Below are positions 1-8,775 of a stretch of 64,000 nt of DNA, piece by piece; positions within the stretch are counted from its first letter, which is position 1, and each line of letters opens with the position of its first letter. The position numbers and the translations under genes were made by a program. The notes beneath the pieces were generated by a model. The model searched no databases. It was not told where the DNA came from and was given only the letters and a program-made list of their open reading frames with translations. The DNA is from Nocardia macrotermitis (GTDB taxonomy: Bacteria; Actinomycetota; Actinomycetes; Mycobacteriales; Mycobacteriaceae): positions 1 through 64,000 of the forward strand of contig NZ_WEGK01000017.1 in assembly GCF_009604405.1 (NCBI RefSeq), in the 5' to 3' direction.

Positions 1-1485
1 GGGGTGTGGGGGGGGGGAGGGGGTGGGGGCGGTGGATTCGGCGTAGTCGTCGGGGGTGAATTTTCTTGTCTTCCAACGGAAGAGGATGGTGGCGCCGGGC
101 CAGTTGTTGGTGATGCGGCCGGAGGCGTTGCGGTACCAGCTGGAGCAGAAGTTCCAGGGGGTGTCCTTCAGGCGGCGTTGGAGCCAGGCGTCCCAGGATT
201 GTTCGACGGTGGGGAGGGCCGAGAGGAAGTGGCCGGGGCGGGGGGAGAGGTATTGGACGACCTGGCGGATGTAGCGGGCCTGGGATTCGAGCATGTAGAT
301 GATCGAACCGGCGCCGACGTTGGTGTTCGGGCCGTACATCAGGAACAGGTTGGGGAAGTCGGGGACCGACATGCCCAGGTAGGCGCGGGCGCCCTCGGGG
401 TTCCAGACGTCGGCGAGTTTGCGGCCCGCGCGGCCGTAGATGTTCATGGGGGCGAGGAATTCGGTGCCCTTGAAGCCGGTGCCGTAGATGATGACGTCGA
501 CCTCGTGCTCGACGCCGTCGGCGGTGCGGATACCGGTCGGGGTGACCGCCTCGATGGCGGTGGTCTCCACGGTGACGTTGGGCTGGCTCAACGCCGGGAA
601 GTACTCGTTGGAGAACAGGCCGCGCTTACATCCGGCGGCGTAGTCTGGAGTGAGCTTGGCGCGCAGCTCCGGATCCGAAACAGCTTGTGCGCGATGACGA
701 TCCGCGATTCCGATCACGGGGCGCTTGATGCCGGGGATATCGGTCAACGCGAGCGCCATCACCTCGAAGAACAACCAGATCGAGAACCGCTCGGCCCACC
801 GGCTCGGCGGAAAATAGCGGAACAGCGCGTGATGGAACGCGGTGTACTCGGTGTCGAACTTCGGCAGCACCCAGGCGGCCGACCGCTGGAACAGCGTCAG
901 GTGCGCGGTCTCGGGCTGAATCGCCGGAATGTATTGGATCGCACTGGCTCCCGTGCCGATGCACGCGATCCGCTTACCTGCGAGATCGACGTCGTGATCC
1001 CATTCGGCGGAGTGGAACGCGGCGCCGGTGAAGGTGTCGATGCCCGGAATATTGGGCAGCGCCGGACGCGACAGCTGGCCGACCGCGGGGATCAGCACGT
1101 CCGCGGTGAGGGTGTCGCCGTCGGCGGTGCGCACCTGCCAAACACCTTGGTGCTCATCGAATTCCGCGTCGGTGACCTCGGTGCCGAACCGGACCTTCTC
1201 GGGCAGACCGTATTTCGTCGCCACTCCGCGCATGTACGCGTGGATGTCGGCCTGGTGCGAAAAGCGCCGGGGCCAATCGGATTTCGGCTCGAACGACCAC
1301 GAGTACAGCGGCGAGGGCACATCGCAGGCGGCGTTGGGGTAGGTGTTCTCCCGCCACACGCCGCCCAGATCGGCGGCCTTCTCCAGGATCGTGAAATTGT
1401 CCAGGCCGTTGCGCTGTAGCTCGAGCGCCATGCCGAGCCCGGCGAATCCGGCTCCGATGATGAGGATGGTCGGCGTGCGGGTCAT
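1..1485 (-). CDS. Baeyer-Villiger-type flavin monooxygenase, 3' end cut by window edge
   Basis: At least 495 codons are present and the frame is still open at base 1, so the C-terminus lies outside the window. The N-terminus has the FAD-binding Rossmann motif GAGFAG (residues 11-16). The Baeyer-Villiger fingerprint FTGAAFHSAEWD (FxGxxxHxxxWD) follows near residue 155, then the NADP-site motif GTGASA. This is the class B flavoprotein monooxygenase family, which oxidises ketones and related carbonyls with NADPH and O2; the substrate cannot be told from sequence. The last visible residues form a Pro-rich tail encoded by an almost pure G tract on the + strand. The ATG at 1485 lies 8 nt downstream of a CATAAT box, which fits a leaderless mRNA. 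It is divergent from the fadD pair. An EthA-like role is possible but unproven. Confidence 0.88.
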   Translation of the reverse strand, partial: MTRTPTILIIGAGFAGLGMALELQRNGLDNFTILEKAADLGGVWRENTYPNAACDVPSPLYSWSFEPKSDWPRRFSHQADIHAYMRGVATKYGLPEKVRFGTEVTDAEFDEHQGVWQVRTADGDTLTADVLIPAVGQLSRPALPNIPGIDTFTGAAFHSAEWDHDVDLAGKRIACIGTGASAIQYIPAIQPETAHLTLFQRSAAWVLPKFDTEYTAFHHALFRYFPPSRWAERFSIWLFFEVMALALTDIPGIKRPVIGIADRHRAQAVSDPELRAKLTPDYAAGCKRGLFSNEYFPALSQPNVTVETTAIEAVTPTGIRTADGVEHEVDVIIYGTGFKGTEFLAPMNIYGRAGRKLADVWNPEGARAYLGMSVPDFPNLFLMYGPNTNVGAGSIIYMLESQARYIRQVVQYLSPRPGHFLSALPTVEQSWDAWLQRRLKDTPWNFCSSWYRNASGRITNNWPGATILFRWKTRKFTPDDYAESTAPTPSPPPHP

Positions 1486-1844
1486 GACACGAGATTATGT
1501 GGTCGGACCGGGTTTCCTAGGGGAACGACGGACATTCGATCAATATTTTCGGCCAATCTTGACGGGGTGGATGCCGCCGATTCACCGAGTGTTGCCCGCC
1601 ACGCCGGGCTCGGCATCGATCCGGGTGTCAATTCTGAAACCGATCCGGTCGGTATGCGTCGCGTCGCGCGTGGTCCCGGATGCCCGGCCGAGCTGCGGAG
1701 TTGATCATGATTCAAGTATTTCCCCTGCTCCAGCGGCGTGTTGCAGGTTGGTCTGGCTTCAGTCGACTCAATAACGATGACGCCCGGTATCAGCTATCCT
1801 CGCGGCAGGTGTGACCTCGTTCACGGTTGAAGGAGTGGCGTTCG
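1486..1844. other. Divergent intergenic region, monooxygenase / fadD
   Basis: About 360 bases between divergent genes. On the minus strand a CATAAT -10-like box (+ strand 1494-1499) sits 8 nt before the monooxygenase ATG. On the + strand a TATCCT box at 1795-1800 and a GAAGGAG ribosome site at 1829-1835 precede the ligase. Short ORFs here have no family resemblance and no clear ribosome site. I see no RNA gene or repeat. Confidence 0.4.
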
Positions 1845-3479
1845 ATGTTGAGCACGATGCAGGACGAGCAGCTATCGCTGGCGACACTGTTGCGGTATGC
1901 GCAGAGTTTCCAGGGCGACGCGACGATCTCGACGTGGACGGGTACCGGGCTGCGCACGACCACCTACCGGGAGATGGGCGCCGACGCGGCGCGGCTGGCG
2001 CACGCCTTGCGCGCGCTGGGTATCGAGCAGGGCGACCGGGTCGCCACCTTCATGTGGAACAACACCGAGCACATGGTCGTCTACGCGGCCGTCCCGGCGA
2101 TGGGCGCGGTCCTGCACGCGCTGAACATCCGGCTGTTCCCCGAACAACTGGTCTACGTGGCCAACCACGCCGAGGATCAGGTGGTGATCGTCGACGGCTC
2201 GCTGCTGCCGATGTTCGCGAAGTATCTGCCGCAGCTGCGCACGGTCCGGCACGTCATCGTGGTCAACGGCGATCCGGCCGAACTCACCGCACCCGAGGGC
2301 GTGCAGGTGCACTCCTGGACCGAACTGCTTGCCGCGCAACCGGATACGTACGACTACCCGATTCTGGACGAGCACGCCCCCGCCGGCATGTGCTACACCT
2401 CCGGCACCACCGGCGACCCCAAGGGTGTGGTCTACTCGCACCGCTCCAACTGGCTGCACGCCATGCAGGTGATCTCGCCGAACAGCATGGGCTTCAACGG
2501 AAACGACCTGGTACTGGCCATCGTGCCGCTGTTCCACGCCAACGCCTGGGGGATGCCGTACGCGGCCATGATGGTCGGCGCGAGCCTGCTGATGCCCGAC
2601 CGCTTCCTGCAACCCGGCCCGCTGCTGGAGATGATGGCGGTGGCCAAGCCGACGTTCGCCGCCGCCGTGCCGACCATCTGGGGCGGTGTGCTGGCCGCGC
2701 TCGAGGCGCATCCGCAGGACATCTCGCATCTGCACACCTGCGCGGTCGGCGGTTCGGCACTGCCGCCGTCGATGATGCGTGCCTTCCAGGAGAAGCACGG
2801 CGTGAAGTTGTTGCACGCCTGGGGAATGACCGAGACCTCACCGCTGGGCAGTATCGCGCATCCGCCGAAAGGCGCTGTGGGAGACGAGGAATGGGCTTAT
2901 CGCGCCACGCAGGGACGGTTCCCCGCGTCGGTGCGGGCGCGGATCGTCGGCGACGACGGCAGCGTGCTGCCCGACGACGGAAAAGCCGTGGGCGAGTTGG
3001 AGGTTCGCGGTCCGTGGATCACCGCGTCGTACTATTCGCCCGACGGCGGCGAGGTCGACGCGAGCAAATTCGACGACGGCTGGTTGCGCACCGGCGACGT
3101 CGGGCACATCAGCCCGAACGGCTACCTGACGCTGGTCGACCGCTCCAAGGACGTCATCAAATCCGGTGGCGAATGGATCTCCTCGGTGGATCTGGAGAAC
3201 GCGATGATGGGTCATCCGGCGGTCGCGGAGGCCTCGGTGATCGGCGTTCCCGACGAGAAATGGGACGAGCGCCCGCTGGTCGCGATCGTGCTCAAGGAGG
3301 GCAGCACCGCCGAACCCGCCGAATTGCAGGGCTATCTGGCCGACAAGTTCGCCAAATGGCAACTGCCCGAGCATTGGACGTTCATCGATGAGATTCCCAA
3401 GACCAGCGTCGGCAAGTTCGACAAGAAGCGGTTGCGGGCCAGATATGCCGACGGGGATCTGAAAGTTGTCACGCTGTAG
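1845..3479 (+). CDS. Acyl-CoA ligase (FadD family), first of a tandem pair
   Basis: 544 aa, an ANL-superfamily AMP-forming ligase that activates a carboxylic or fatty acid to acyl-AMP and then acyl-CoA. The P-loop reads CYTSGTTGDPKG (near residue 185), the adenylate motif is GWLRTGDVGHI, the hinge is DRSKDVIKSGGEW, and the C-terminal catalytic Lys lies in TSVGKFDKKRL. All core motifs are intact and the length is normal for a medium/long-chain FadD. The ATG at 1845 was chosen over an in-frame TTG at 1827 because GAAGGAG sits 9 nt upstream. Twelve bases separate it from a second ligase on the same strand, so the two are probably co-transcribed. Acyl chain length cannot be read from sequence. 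Confidence 0.9.
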   Translation: MLSTMQDEQLSLATLLRYAQSFQGDATISTWTGTGLRTTTYREMGADAARLAHALRALGIEQGDRVATFMWNNTEHMVVYAAVPAMGAVLHALNIRLFPEQLVYVANHAEDQVVIVDGSLLPMFAKYLPQLRTVRHVIVVNGDPAELTAPEGVQVHSWTELLAAQPDTYDYPILDEHAPAGMCYTSGTTGDPKGVVYSHRSNWLHAMQVISPNSMGFNGNDLVLAIVPLFHANAWGMPYAAMMVGASLLMPDRFLQPGPLLEMMAVAKPTFAAAVPTIWGGVLAALEAHPQDISHLHTCAVGGSALPPSMMRAFQEKHGVKLLHAWGMTETSPLGSIAHPPKGAVGDEEWAYRATQGRFPASVRARIVGDDGSVLPDDGKAVGELEVRGPWITASYYSPDGGEVDASKFDDGWLRTGDVGHISPNGYLTLVDRSKDVIKSGGEWISSVDLENAMMGHPAVAEASVIGVPDEKWDERPLVAIVLKEGSTAEPAELQGYLADKFAKWQLPEHWTFIDEIPKTSVGKFDKKRLRARYADGDLKVVTL

Positions 3480-3491
3480 GGGATTTCGTCG

Positions 3492-5111
3492 ATGACGCTG
3501 GGACTGCTGCGCACCCTGGGAGTGCGGGCCTGGACCGAGCTGGAATATCTGCGACTGTGCGTGGGCAGCGGCGTCGTCGGGATCGATGCACCCGCGACGC
3601 TGCTGTCCGCGGGCAACGCGCTGCTCAAATACGGCGTTCTGCCTGCGGCACTGAGCCTTTCGGCGGCGCGCTACGGCGAGCGGAACGCGGTGATCGACGA
3701 CCTCGGCGCGCTGAGCTACCGCGAGCTCGACGACCGGTCGAACCGGCTGGCCAATCAGTGGCGGGTGCGCGGGTTGCGCGGCGGTGAGGGCGTGGCGATT
3801 CTGGCGCGCAATCATCGCGGACTGCTGGACGCGGTGTTCGCCGCCGCCAAGTGCGGGGCGCGAATCATCTTGTTGAACACCGACTTCGGCGGTCCGCAGC
3901 TGCGGGATGTGGCGTTGCGCGAGGGTGTGGATCTGCTCGTCTACGACGAGGAGTACGAATCCATCCTGGGGTCGCTGAGTCCGCGTCGCGGGGCGTATCG
4001 CGCGTGGTCCGACACCCGCGCCGCCAGTGATCTCGAATCGCTCATCGCCGCGGGATCACCCGACGCGCCGCCCACGCCCGGAACGAATTCGACCATCGTG
4101 CTGCTGACCAGCGGCACCACCGGGACGCCCAAGGGTGCGCCGCGTCCGGAAACGCGCTCGCTAGAACCGCTCGGCGCGATCCTGAGCCGGGTGCCGTTCC
4201 GCACCCGCGAGGTCACCGAATGTCCTGCGCCGCTGTTCCATACGCTCGGTTTCGCGATGGCGATGTTGGCCGTCGGCTTCGGGTCGACGCTGGTGATCCG
4301 GCGACGTTTCGAGGCGGACCGGGTGCTCGAGAGTATGGCCCGGCATCACGCGACCACGTTGATCGCGGTGCCGGTGATGCTGGCCCGGCTGACCGAACTG
4401 GATCCGTCGGCGTTCGCGCGAAAAGACCTGTCCGCCTTGCGAATCGTCTTCGTCGCGGGGTCGCAGCTGGGTGCGGATCTGTGCCGCCGGGCGACCGGGA
4501 TCTTCGGGCCGGTGGTCTACAACCTGTACGGATCCACCGAGGTCGCCTACGCGACCGTCGCCACGCCGCGCGACCTGGCGGCCGAACCCGGATGCGTGGG
4601 TAAACCGGTGCTCGGCGCGGTGGTGAAGATCCTCGACGACGCCGGGCGGGAGGTGCCGCGCGGGGAGACCGGACGCATCTTCGTGGGCAACGCGATCCAG
4701 TTCGAGGGGTACACCGGCGGTGGCGGCAAGGAACGCGTGCGCGGGTTGATGTCCTCCGGTGACGTCGGCCACTTCGATTGCGCGGGAAGACTTTTCATCG
4801 ACGGCCGGGACGACGACATGATCATCTCCGGCGGGGAGAACGTCTTCCCGGGCGAGGTGGAGGAACTCCTCAACACGCACGACGCCATTCGGGAGGCCGC
4901 GGTGATCGGTGTCCCCGACGACGCGTTCGGCGCGCGGCTCAAGGCGTTCGTGGTGATCGATCCGAAGGCGGAACTCACCGAGGACGAGGTGAAATCCCAT
5001 GTGCGGGCGAGTCTTGCGCGCTACAAGGTGCCCCGCGAGGTGGTCTTCCTCACGGAGTTGCCGCGCAATCCCACCGGCAAGGTGCTCAAGCGAGTCTTGC
5101 AGGAGCTCTGA
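3492..5111 (+). CDS. Acyl-CoA ligase (FadD12-like), second of the tandem pair
   Basis: 539 aa AMP-binding enzyme. After an extra N-terminal helix-rich stretch of about 50 residues come the P-loop LLTSGTTGTPKG, the YGSTEVAYA motif, the hinge DGRDDDMIISGGENVFPGEVE and the C-terminal Lys motif NPTGKVLKR, all intact. It therefore should make acyl-AMP and acyl-CoA. The N-terminal extension and the GGENVFPGEVEE hinge recall mycobacterial FadD12-type synthetases, but this is a recollection, not an alignment. It lies 12 nt behind the preceding ligase, with G-rich sequence as ribosome site. Having two different acyl activators in one unit suggests handling of two acids, or of one acid at two stages. 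A strong hairpin follows at 5146-5178. Confidence 0.87.
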   Translation: MTLGLLRTLGVRAWTELEYLRLCVGSGVVGIDAPATLLSAGNALLKYGVLPAALSLSAARYGERNAVIDDLGALSYRELDDRSNRLANQWRVRGLRGGEGVAILARNHRGLLDAVFAAAKCGARIILLNTDFGGPQLRDVALREGVDLLVYDEEYESILGSLSPRRGAYRAWSDTRAASDLESLIAAGSPDAPPTPGTNSTIVLLTSGTTGTPKGAPRPETRSLEPLGAILSRVPFRTREVTECPAPLFHTLGFAMAMLAVGFGSTLVIRRRFEADRVLESMARHHATTLIAVPVMLARLTELDPSAFARKDLSALRIVFVAGSQLGADLCRRATGIFGPVVYNLYGSTEVAYATVATPRDLAAEPGCVGKPVLGAVVKILDDAGREVPRGETGRIFVGNAIQFEGYTGGGGKERVRGLMSSGDVGHFDCAGRLFIDGRDDDMIISGGENVFPGEVEELLNTHDAIREAAVIGVPDDAFGARLKAFVVIDPKAELTEDEVKSHVRASLARYKVPREVVFLTELPRNPTGKVLKRVLQEL

Positions 5112-5145
5112 GGTTTTCGGCACGGCAGCCCGGCGGTGCGGAAAG

Positions 5146-5178
5146 CCGGTGCGGGCGGAAGGGGTTCGCCCGCACCGG
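5146..5178. terminator. Hairpin between convergent genes
   Basis: A perfect 12-bp stem (CCGGTGCGGGCG at 5146-5157 with its complement at 5167-5178) and a 9-base loop. It lies 34 nt after the ligase stop and 41 nt from the end of the convergent SCO5389-like gene, so it can serve as a bidirectional terminator. There is no T tract, as is common in actinomycetes. Confidence 0.65.
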
Positions 5179-5219
5179 AATCCGATCCGGATCAGCGGTG
5201 CCGGATCAACAGCGCCGGA

Positions 5220-5612
5220 TCAGCAGTTGCGCAGCTCGGGGCTCTGATTCAGCAGCTGGGCGCGGGTGGAGATGAACGTGCTGTAGGTGTCGCCCCCGAC
5301 CGCGGCGATCGGGAATGCCGCGACGCGGTGGCAGTTCTGGAAGGCCAGCTTGACGCCGAAGTGCCGCTCCAGGCCGCCGCGAATGGAATCCGAGGCCATG
5401 GCGCGCAGCAGCTGCCCGCGCGCGGTCTCGTCCGGTGGCGGGGTCCGGTTGTCGGCGAATTCCGCTGTGCCGGAACGCAGATCGGCGGCAACTCGGCTGA
5501 CCACCTCGTAGGCGTAGGGCAGTGAGTTGCGGACACATTCGACGAATTCCTCGTCGGAGACCTCGCCGCGTTCGGCTTGTTCGAGCAGTGCGGTTGGTAC
5601 GTCGAGTGACAT
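5220..5612 (-). CDS. SCO5389-family conserved protein
   Basis: 130 aa soluble protein. The N-terminus MSLDVPTALLEQAERGEV, the run TPPPDETARGQLLRA and the segment RHFGVKLAFQNCHRVAAFP match my recollection of the actinobacterial SCO5389 family, which has no established function. It contains two Cys and no signal peptide or membrane helix. A GGAGGAG ribosome site lies just upstream of the ATG. It stands alone, convergent with the fadD pair. Family assignment is fairly secure; no biochemical role should be inferred. Confidence 0.82.
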   Translation of the reverse strand: MSLDVPTALLEQAERGEVSDEEFVECVRNSLPYAYEVVSRVAADLRSGTAEFADNRTPPPDETARGQLLRAMASDSIRGGLERHFGVKLAFQNCHRVAAFPIAAVGGDTYSTFISTRAQLLNQSPELRNC

Positions 5613-5670
5613 GACGCTCTCCTCCTGGGGTGGCGGATGATGCGCCTACGAGTCTAAACGAAAAAGGTTG

Positions 5671-6720
5671 TCAATAACACTGGATTCTTCGCGAAAGTGC
5701 TTTTTCCAGAGCTGATTTCGTCTCGGCGGACAGGCGGCGCACCAGGTCGGCGGCGGGTTCCCGGCTGGTCAGGGTGTGTGCCTGGCCCGCCCACAGGTTG
5801 ACGGCGTCGGCGGAGCCCGAGGCGCGGGCCGCGGCGCGCAGTGGGCCGGTGGCGTAATGGATTTCGGGGTAGGCGACCGGTGCGTCGGGGTGCTCGAGCA
5901 GGAAGCGGTTGCGCAGGCCGCGGGCGCGGCGGCCGGTGAAGGCGCGGGTGAGCATGGTCGGGATGTCCAGGGCCAGCGCGTCGCGGTGCACCCGCGCGGT
6001 ACCGGCCTCCGGGCAGTCCAGGAAGGCGGTGCCGAGTTGGGCCGCGGCCGCCCCCGCGGCGAGTGCGGCCGCCACGCCCGCGCCGGTGGCGATGCCGCCC
6101 GCGGCGACGATCGGCAGATCCACGGCGGCGGTGAGCAATTGGACCAGTGCCAGGGTGGTGAGCGGGTCGGCGACGTCGTCCTCGGCGCGATCGGCGAAGG
6201 TGCCGCGATGCCCGCCCGCCTCGGCGCCCTGGGCCACCAGGACGTCGGCCCCGGCGTCGCGGGCGATGCGGGCCTCCGCGACCGAGGTGATGGTCACCCA
6301 GATCTCGGATCCGGCCGCGTGCAGGCGTTCGATCTCCGCGGCGGACGGGCAGCCGAAGGTGAACGAGACCAGCGGGACCGGGTCGGCGGTGAGCCGTTCG
6401 AGTTTCGCGGACCAGTCGTCCGGATCGAAGCGGGCCTCGCCGAGCGGGAAGTCGCGGGCGAGTTCGGCCAGATATCCGGCGTAGCGGTCCGCGGGGGTCG
6501 CGGCGCCGGGGACGAACAGGTTCACCCCGAACGGTCCGGGGTCCAGGGCGCGGGTGGCGGCGAGGCGTTCGGCGGTGGCGGCGACGGTGAGATATCCGGC
6601 GGCCAGTACGCCCAGGCCGCCCGCGCGCGAGACCGCCGCGGTCAGTTCGGGAGTGGACGGCCCACCGGCCATCGGAGCCAGCACGATCGGGGTTCGGAGC
6701 TCGTCGATGATCACTCTCAC
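5671..6720 (-). CDS. Nitronate monooxygenase (2-nitropropane dioxygenase) family
   Basis: 349 aa FMN-dependent TIM barrel. It has the N-terminal substrate loop TPIVLAPMAGGPS, GGLGVLAAGY, the FTFGCPS segment, the FMN-phosphate motif QGAEAGGHRG and the glycine loop LPIVAAGGIATG. Family members oxidise alkyl nitronates such as propionate-3-nitronate, or act as related flavin oxidoreductases, so the precise substrate is uncertain. The GTG at 6720 (MRVIIDELR) is preferred because upstream in-frame residues are Arg/Pro-rich and unlike the family. No good ribosome site is visible at any of the candidates. It is monocistronic and divergent from the exported protein at 6828. Confidence 0.85.
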   Translation of the reverse strand: MRVIIDELRTPIVLAPMAGGPSTPELTAAVSRAGGLGVLAAGYLTVAATAERLAATRALDPGPFGVNLFVPGAATPADRYAGYLAELARDFPLGEARFDPDDWSAKLERLTADPVPLVSFTFGCPSAAEIERLHAAGSEIWVTITSVAEARIARDAGADVLVAQGAEAGGHRGTFADRAEDDVADPLTTLALVQLLTAAVDLPIVAAGGIATGAGVAAALAAGAAAAQLGTAFLDCPEAGTARVHRDALALDIPTMLTRAFTGRRARGLRNRFLLEHPDAPVAYPEIHYATGPLRAAARASGSADAVNLWAGQAHTLTSREPAADLVRRLSAETKSALEKALSRRIQCY

Positions 6721-6786
6721 AGTGTGCTCGCAGGGTCGTCGCGTGGGTGGTGATCGCGCTCTCACCTGCGTTTATTCCGAGAAAGG

Positions 6787-6814
6787 TTGCGAAAAGGTCA
6801 CGACGGAGTACAGT
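6787..6814 (+). promoter_or_regulatory. Promoter for the exported protein / LuxR pair
   Basis: TTGCGA (6787-6792), a 16-base spacer and TACAGT (6809-6814). A start point about 7 nt downstream would lie just before the ATG at 6828, giving a very short or absent leader. Prediction by eye only. Confidence 0.4.
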
Positions 6815-6827
6815 TTTCGTCACACCG

Positions 6828-7427
6828 ATGCCGAATCGTTACCGAATTGCAGGTTTCGACCCTCGGGAGCTTTCCGGCATCCACAACCGAAGTGAATCGA
6901 CGCTAGGACGAACCTTGCCGCAGCACCGGGAGACATCCAGTTCCGTATCGGTCAGGGACCTGCTCGGAGATGGCGTCGCGAGTCGCTCGACCCGGCACCG
7001 GGCCGAACCGCGCCACGATCGGATGCGGTTGGCGGCCGGTACCGCCGTCGCGACCGGCGCGTTGATCGCCGTCGCCGCACCGCTCGCGCAGGCCGCCCCG
7101 ATTCCGGGCGTGCACACGGCCAACAGCGCCGACACCATCGCGCTCAAACCGGCCGTCGCGCCGGCCCCCGAGGTCGCGCAGGTGCAGGCGGGCGTTCCAC
7201 TCGAGGTCGCGCCCACCCCGGCCGCCGCACCGGTTGCCGCGCCCGTCCCCGCGGCCGCGCCCGCGCCGTTCGGGTTGCGGAATCTGCCGCCCGAGGTGGC
7301 CGGGCCGCTGTCGCACGCCGAGCTGGTGATCAAGAATTTGCAGCAGCAGGAGGTCATGCCGCAGGCGCCCTACCTGGCCGGTAAAGGTGTCGTGTTACAG
7401 ACGCAATCGTGGGGGGCGGGGCACTAG
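6828..7427 (+). CDS. Membrane-anchored or secreted Ala/Pro-rich protein
   Basis: 199 aa from the ATG at 6828. A basic cytoplasmic segment with SVSVRDLLGDG is followed at about residue 66 by the hydrophobic run MRLAAGTAVATGALIAVAAP, ending in AQA|AP, which is either a signal peptide or an anchor. The exported part is Ala/Pro/Val-rich and ends in a conserved-looking segment (RNLPPEVAGPLSHAELVIKN). An alternative start is the ATG at 7023, which would give a plain signal peptide. I do not recognise the family. The stop lies 2 nt before the GTG of the LuxR-type regulator, so the two genes are probably co-transcribed and possibly coupled in function. Confidence 0.6.
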   Translation: MPNRYRIAGFDPRELSGIHNRSESTLGRTLPQHRETSSSVSVRDLLGDGVASRSTRHRAEPRHDRMRLAAGTAVATGALIAVAAPLAQAAPIPGVHTANSADTIALKPAVAPAPEVAQVQAGVPLEVAPTPAAAPVAAPVPAAAPAPFGLRNLPPEVAGPLSHAELVIKNLQQQEVMPQAPYLAGKGVVLQTQSWGAGH

Positions 7428-7429
7428 CC

Positions 7430-8458
7430 GTGAGCGCCGCGGGTCGCACGCGGCCACGTCTCGCCGTCGTCGGTGGCGGTCAGGCCGATGTGCACGAACT
7501 GTTCGATACCGGATCCCTCTACGGGCGTACCTACGCCACTCTCGTCCAGCATCCGCGCGCCACGCTCACCGAACTGGCCGCGCATCTGGAATGCCCACCG
7601 GAACTGGTGCAGGCCACCCTCGATCGGTTGTGCGAGGTGCAGGCCGTGGTCCGGCTCGACGCCGGGGGCCGGGCGGTGTGGGACGCCCACGCGCCCGAGG
7701 CCCTGTCCGAGGCCGAGGCGCGTCGCCGACAGCAGGACACCGCGCGGATGCACGCCGCCGCGGCCCGGCTCGGCGAGACCTTCCGATCGGTGCGGCGCTC
7801 GGGCCGTGGCGACGGCGTCATCGTGCCGATGTACGAAACCCGGGAGATCATCGCGGAATTCGAGGATCTGCATCGGTGCGCGCGCAAGAACGTGCGGCTG
7901 ATCGAACGCGGGCCGTATGTCTGCGACGCGGAACGTTCCGAGCGGTTGTTCGAGCTGAAATCCGCGCGGCTGGCCGCCGGGGTTCGTTATCAACTGCTGT
8001 ATCAGGACACCATCTATCAGGATCCGGACCGGCTGCGGCACGCGCTGGCCGTCACCGCCGCCGGGGCCCAGGCCCGCACCCTGCCCGATCCGCCGCTCAA
8101 GCTGATCGTCGCCGACGGTGAGCGGGCCACGATCGTGCTGCACAACGACGAGCGTCGGGGCGACCCGATGGGCCTGCGGATCGGTCCCTCGCCGACCCTG
8201 GACCTGATGATGCGCACCTTCGACGTGCTGTGGTCCCTGTCGGCCCCCATCTCGGTGAATCCGAGCGAGCCGCTGGACGAGCGTGATCGCGCGATCCTGA
8301 CGCTGATGGGGTTGGGCGCTACCGACGACACCATCGCCCGCAGGTTGGGGATGTCGCGCCGCACGGTCGTCCGGCGGACCGCGAGCCTGCTCGAACGTCT
8401 CGGTGCGAGTACGCGTTTCCAGGCGGGAGTGCAGGCGATTCGCCGCGGTTGGTTGTGA
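7430..8458 (+). CDS. TrmB/LuxR-type transcriptional regulator
   Basis: 342 aa. The N-terminal quarter (about residues 20-80, with LTELAAHLECPPELVQATLDR) resembles a TrmB/MarR-like winged helix. The middle (EIIAEFEDLHRCARKNVRLI) resembles the effector-binding part of TrmB-like proteins. The C-terminus (about residues 275-340, with DERDRAILTLMGLGATDDTI and GMSRRTVVRRTASLLERLG) is a LuxR-type helix-turn-helix. The GTG at 7430 follows a GGGGGGCGGGG purine run and the upstream stop by 2 nt. It lies directly before the NRPS-like genes on the same strand but behind a possible terminator, so control of that locus is a guess from position. Confidence 0.82.
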   Translation: MSAAGRTRPRLAVVGGGQADVHELFDTGSLYGRTYATLVQHPRATLTELAAHLECPPELVQATLDRLCEVQAVVRLDAGGRAVWDAHAPEALSEAEARRRQQDTARMHAAAARLGETFRSVRRSGRGDGVIVPMYETREIIAEFEDLHRCARKNVRLIERGPYVCDAERSERLFELKSARLAAGVRYQLLYQDTIYQDPDRLRHALAVTAAGAQARTLPDPPLKLIVADGERATIVLHNDERRGDPMGLRIGPSPTLDLMMRTFDVLWSLSAPISVNPSEPLDERDRAILTLMGLGATDDTIARRLGMSRRTVVRRTASLLERLGASTRFQAGVQAIRRGWL

Positions 8459-8775
8459 GCTGTGGTGCCCGTGGCGTTGGATGTCATGCGTCACGGGCGG
8501 CACCATGGCCCGCACGGTGGGTATGTCCGGCGCAAGGTCGTGTGGCAGGCAGTTGATTCGGAGCGACCGTGCGGGTGTGCCCGGTGCGTTGGCCGTGGTT
8601 CGCCGGGTGGTCGGTGTGCGTGCAGGGGTTTCGGCGCGGTCGATTGTCACCGCGGTGGTTCGGTGCGGGTCGGTCGTGTGATTCGGGACAGGCACGTTCT
8701 GCGTCGGTAACGCCGAGATCCGTAGCGGTATATGCTTTCTCGGACCTGCCGACCGCGAGAGGTGACAGCGCTCGA
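8459..8775 (+). other. Leader region upstream of the NRPS-like locus
   Basis: About 317 bases without a convincing gene. The first 50 bases hold an imperfect hairpin. Near the end a TATGCT box (8731-8736) could be a -10 element and GAGAGGTG (8756-8763) a ribosome site for the ATG at 8776. The frame is open from 8569, but the codons before 8776 encode a Trp/Arg/Cys-rich stretch unlike any A-domain N-terminus. Confidence 0.4.
8463..8505 (+). terminator. Possible terminator after the LuxR-type gene
   Basis: Imperfect inverted repeat 5-48 nt after the stop codon: TGGTGCCCGTG(G)CG pairs with CG(T)CACGGGC(GG)CACCA across a 12-base loop. Mismatches and lack of a T tract keep confidence low. If real, it separates the regulator from the NRPS-like genes. 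Confidence 0.35.

Noticed and set aside
4..1419. 471-codon open frame on the + strand
   Set aside because: Antisense to the Baeyer-Villiger-type monooxygenase, whose motifs are clear on the minus strand; the + product is Gly/Asp/Arg-rich without family resemblance.
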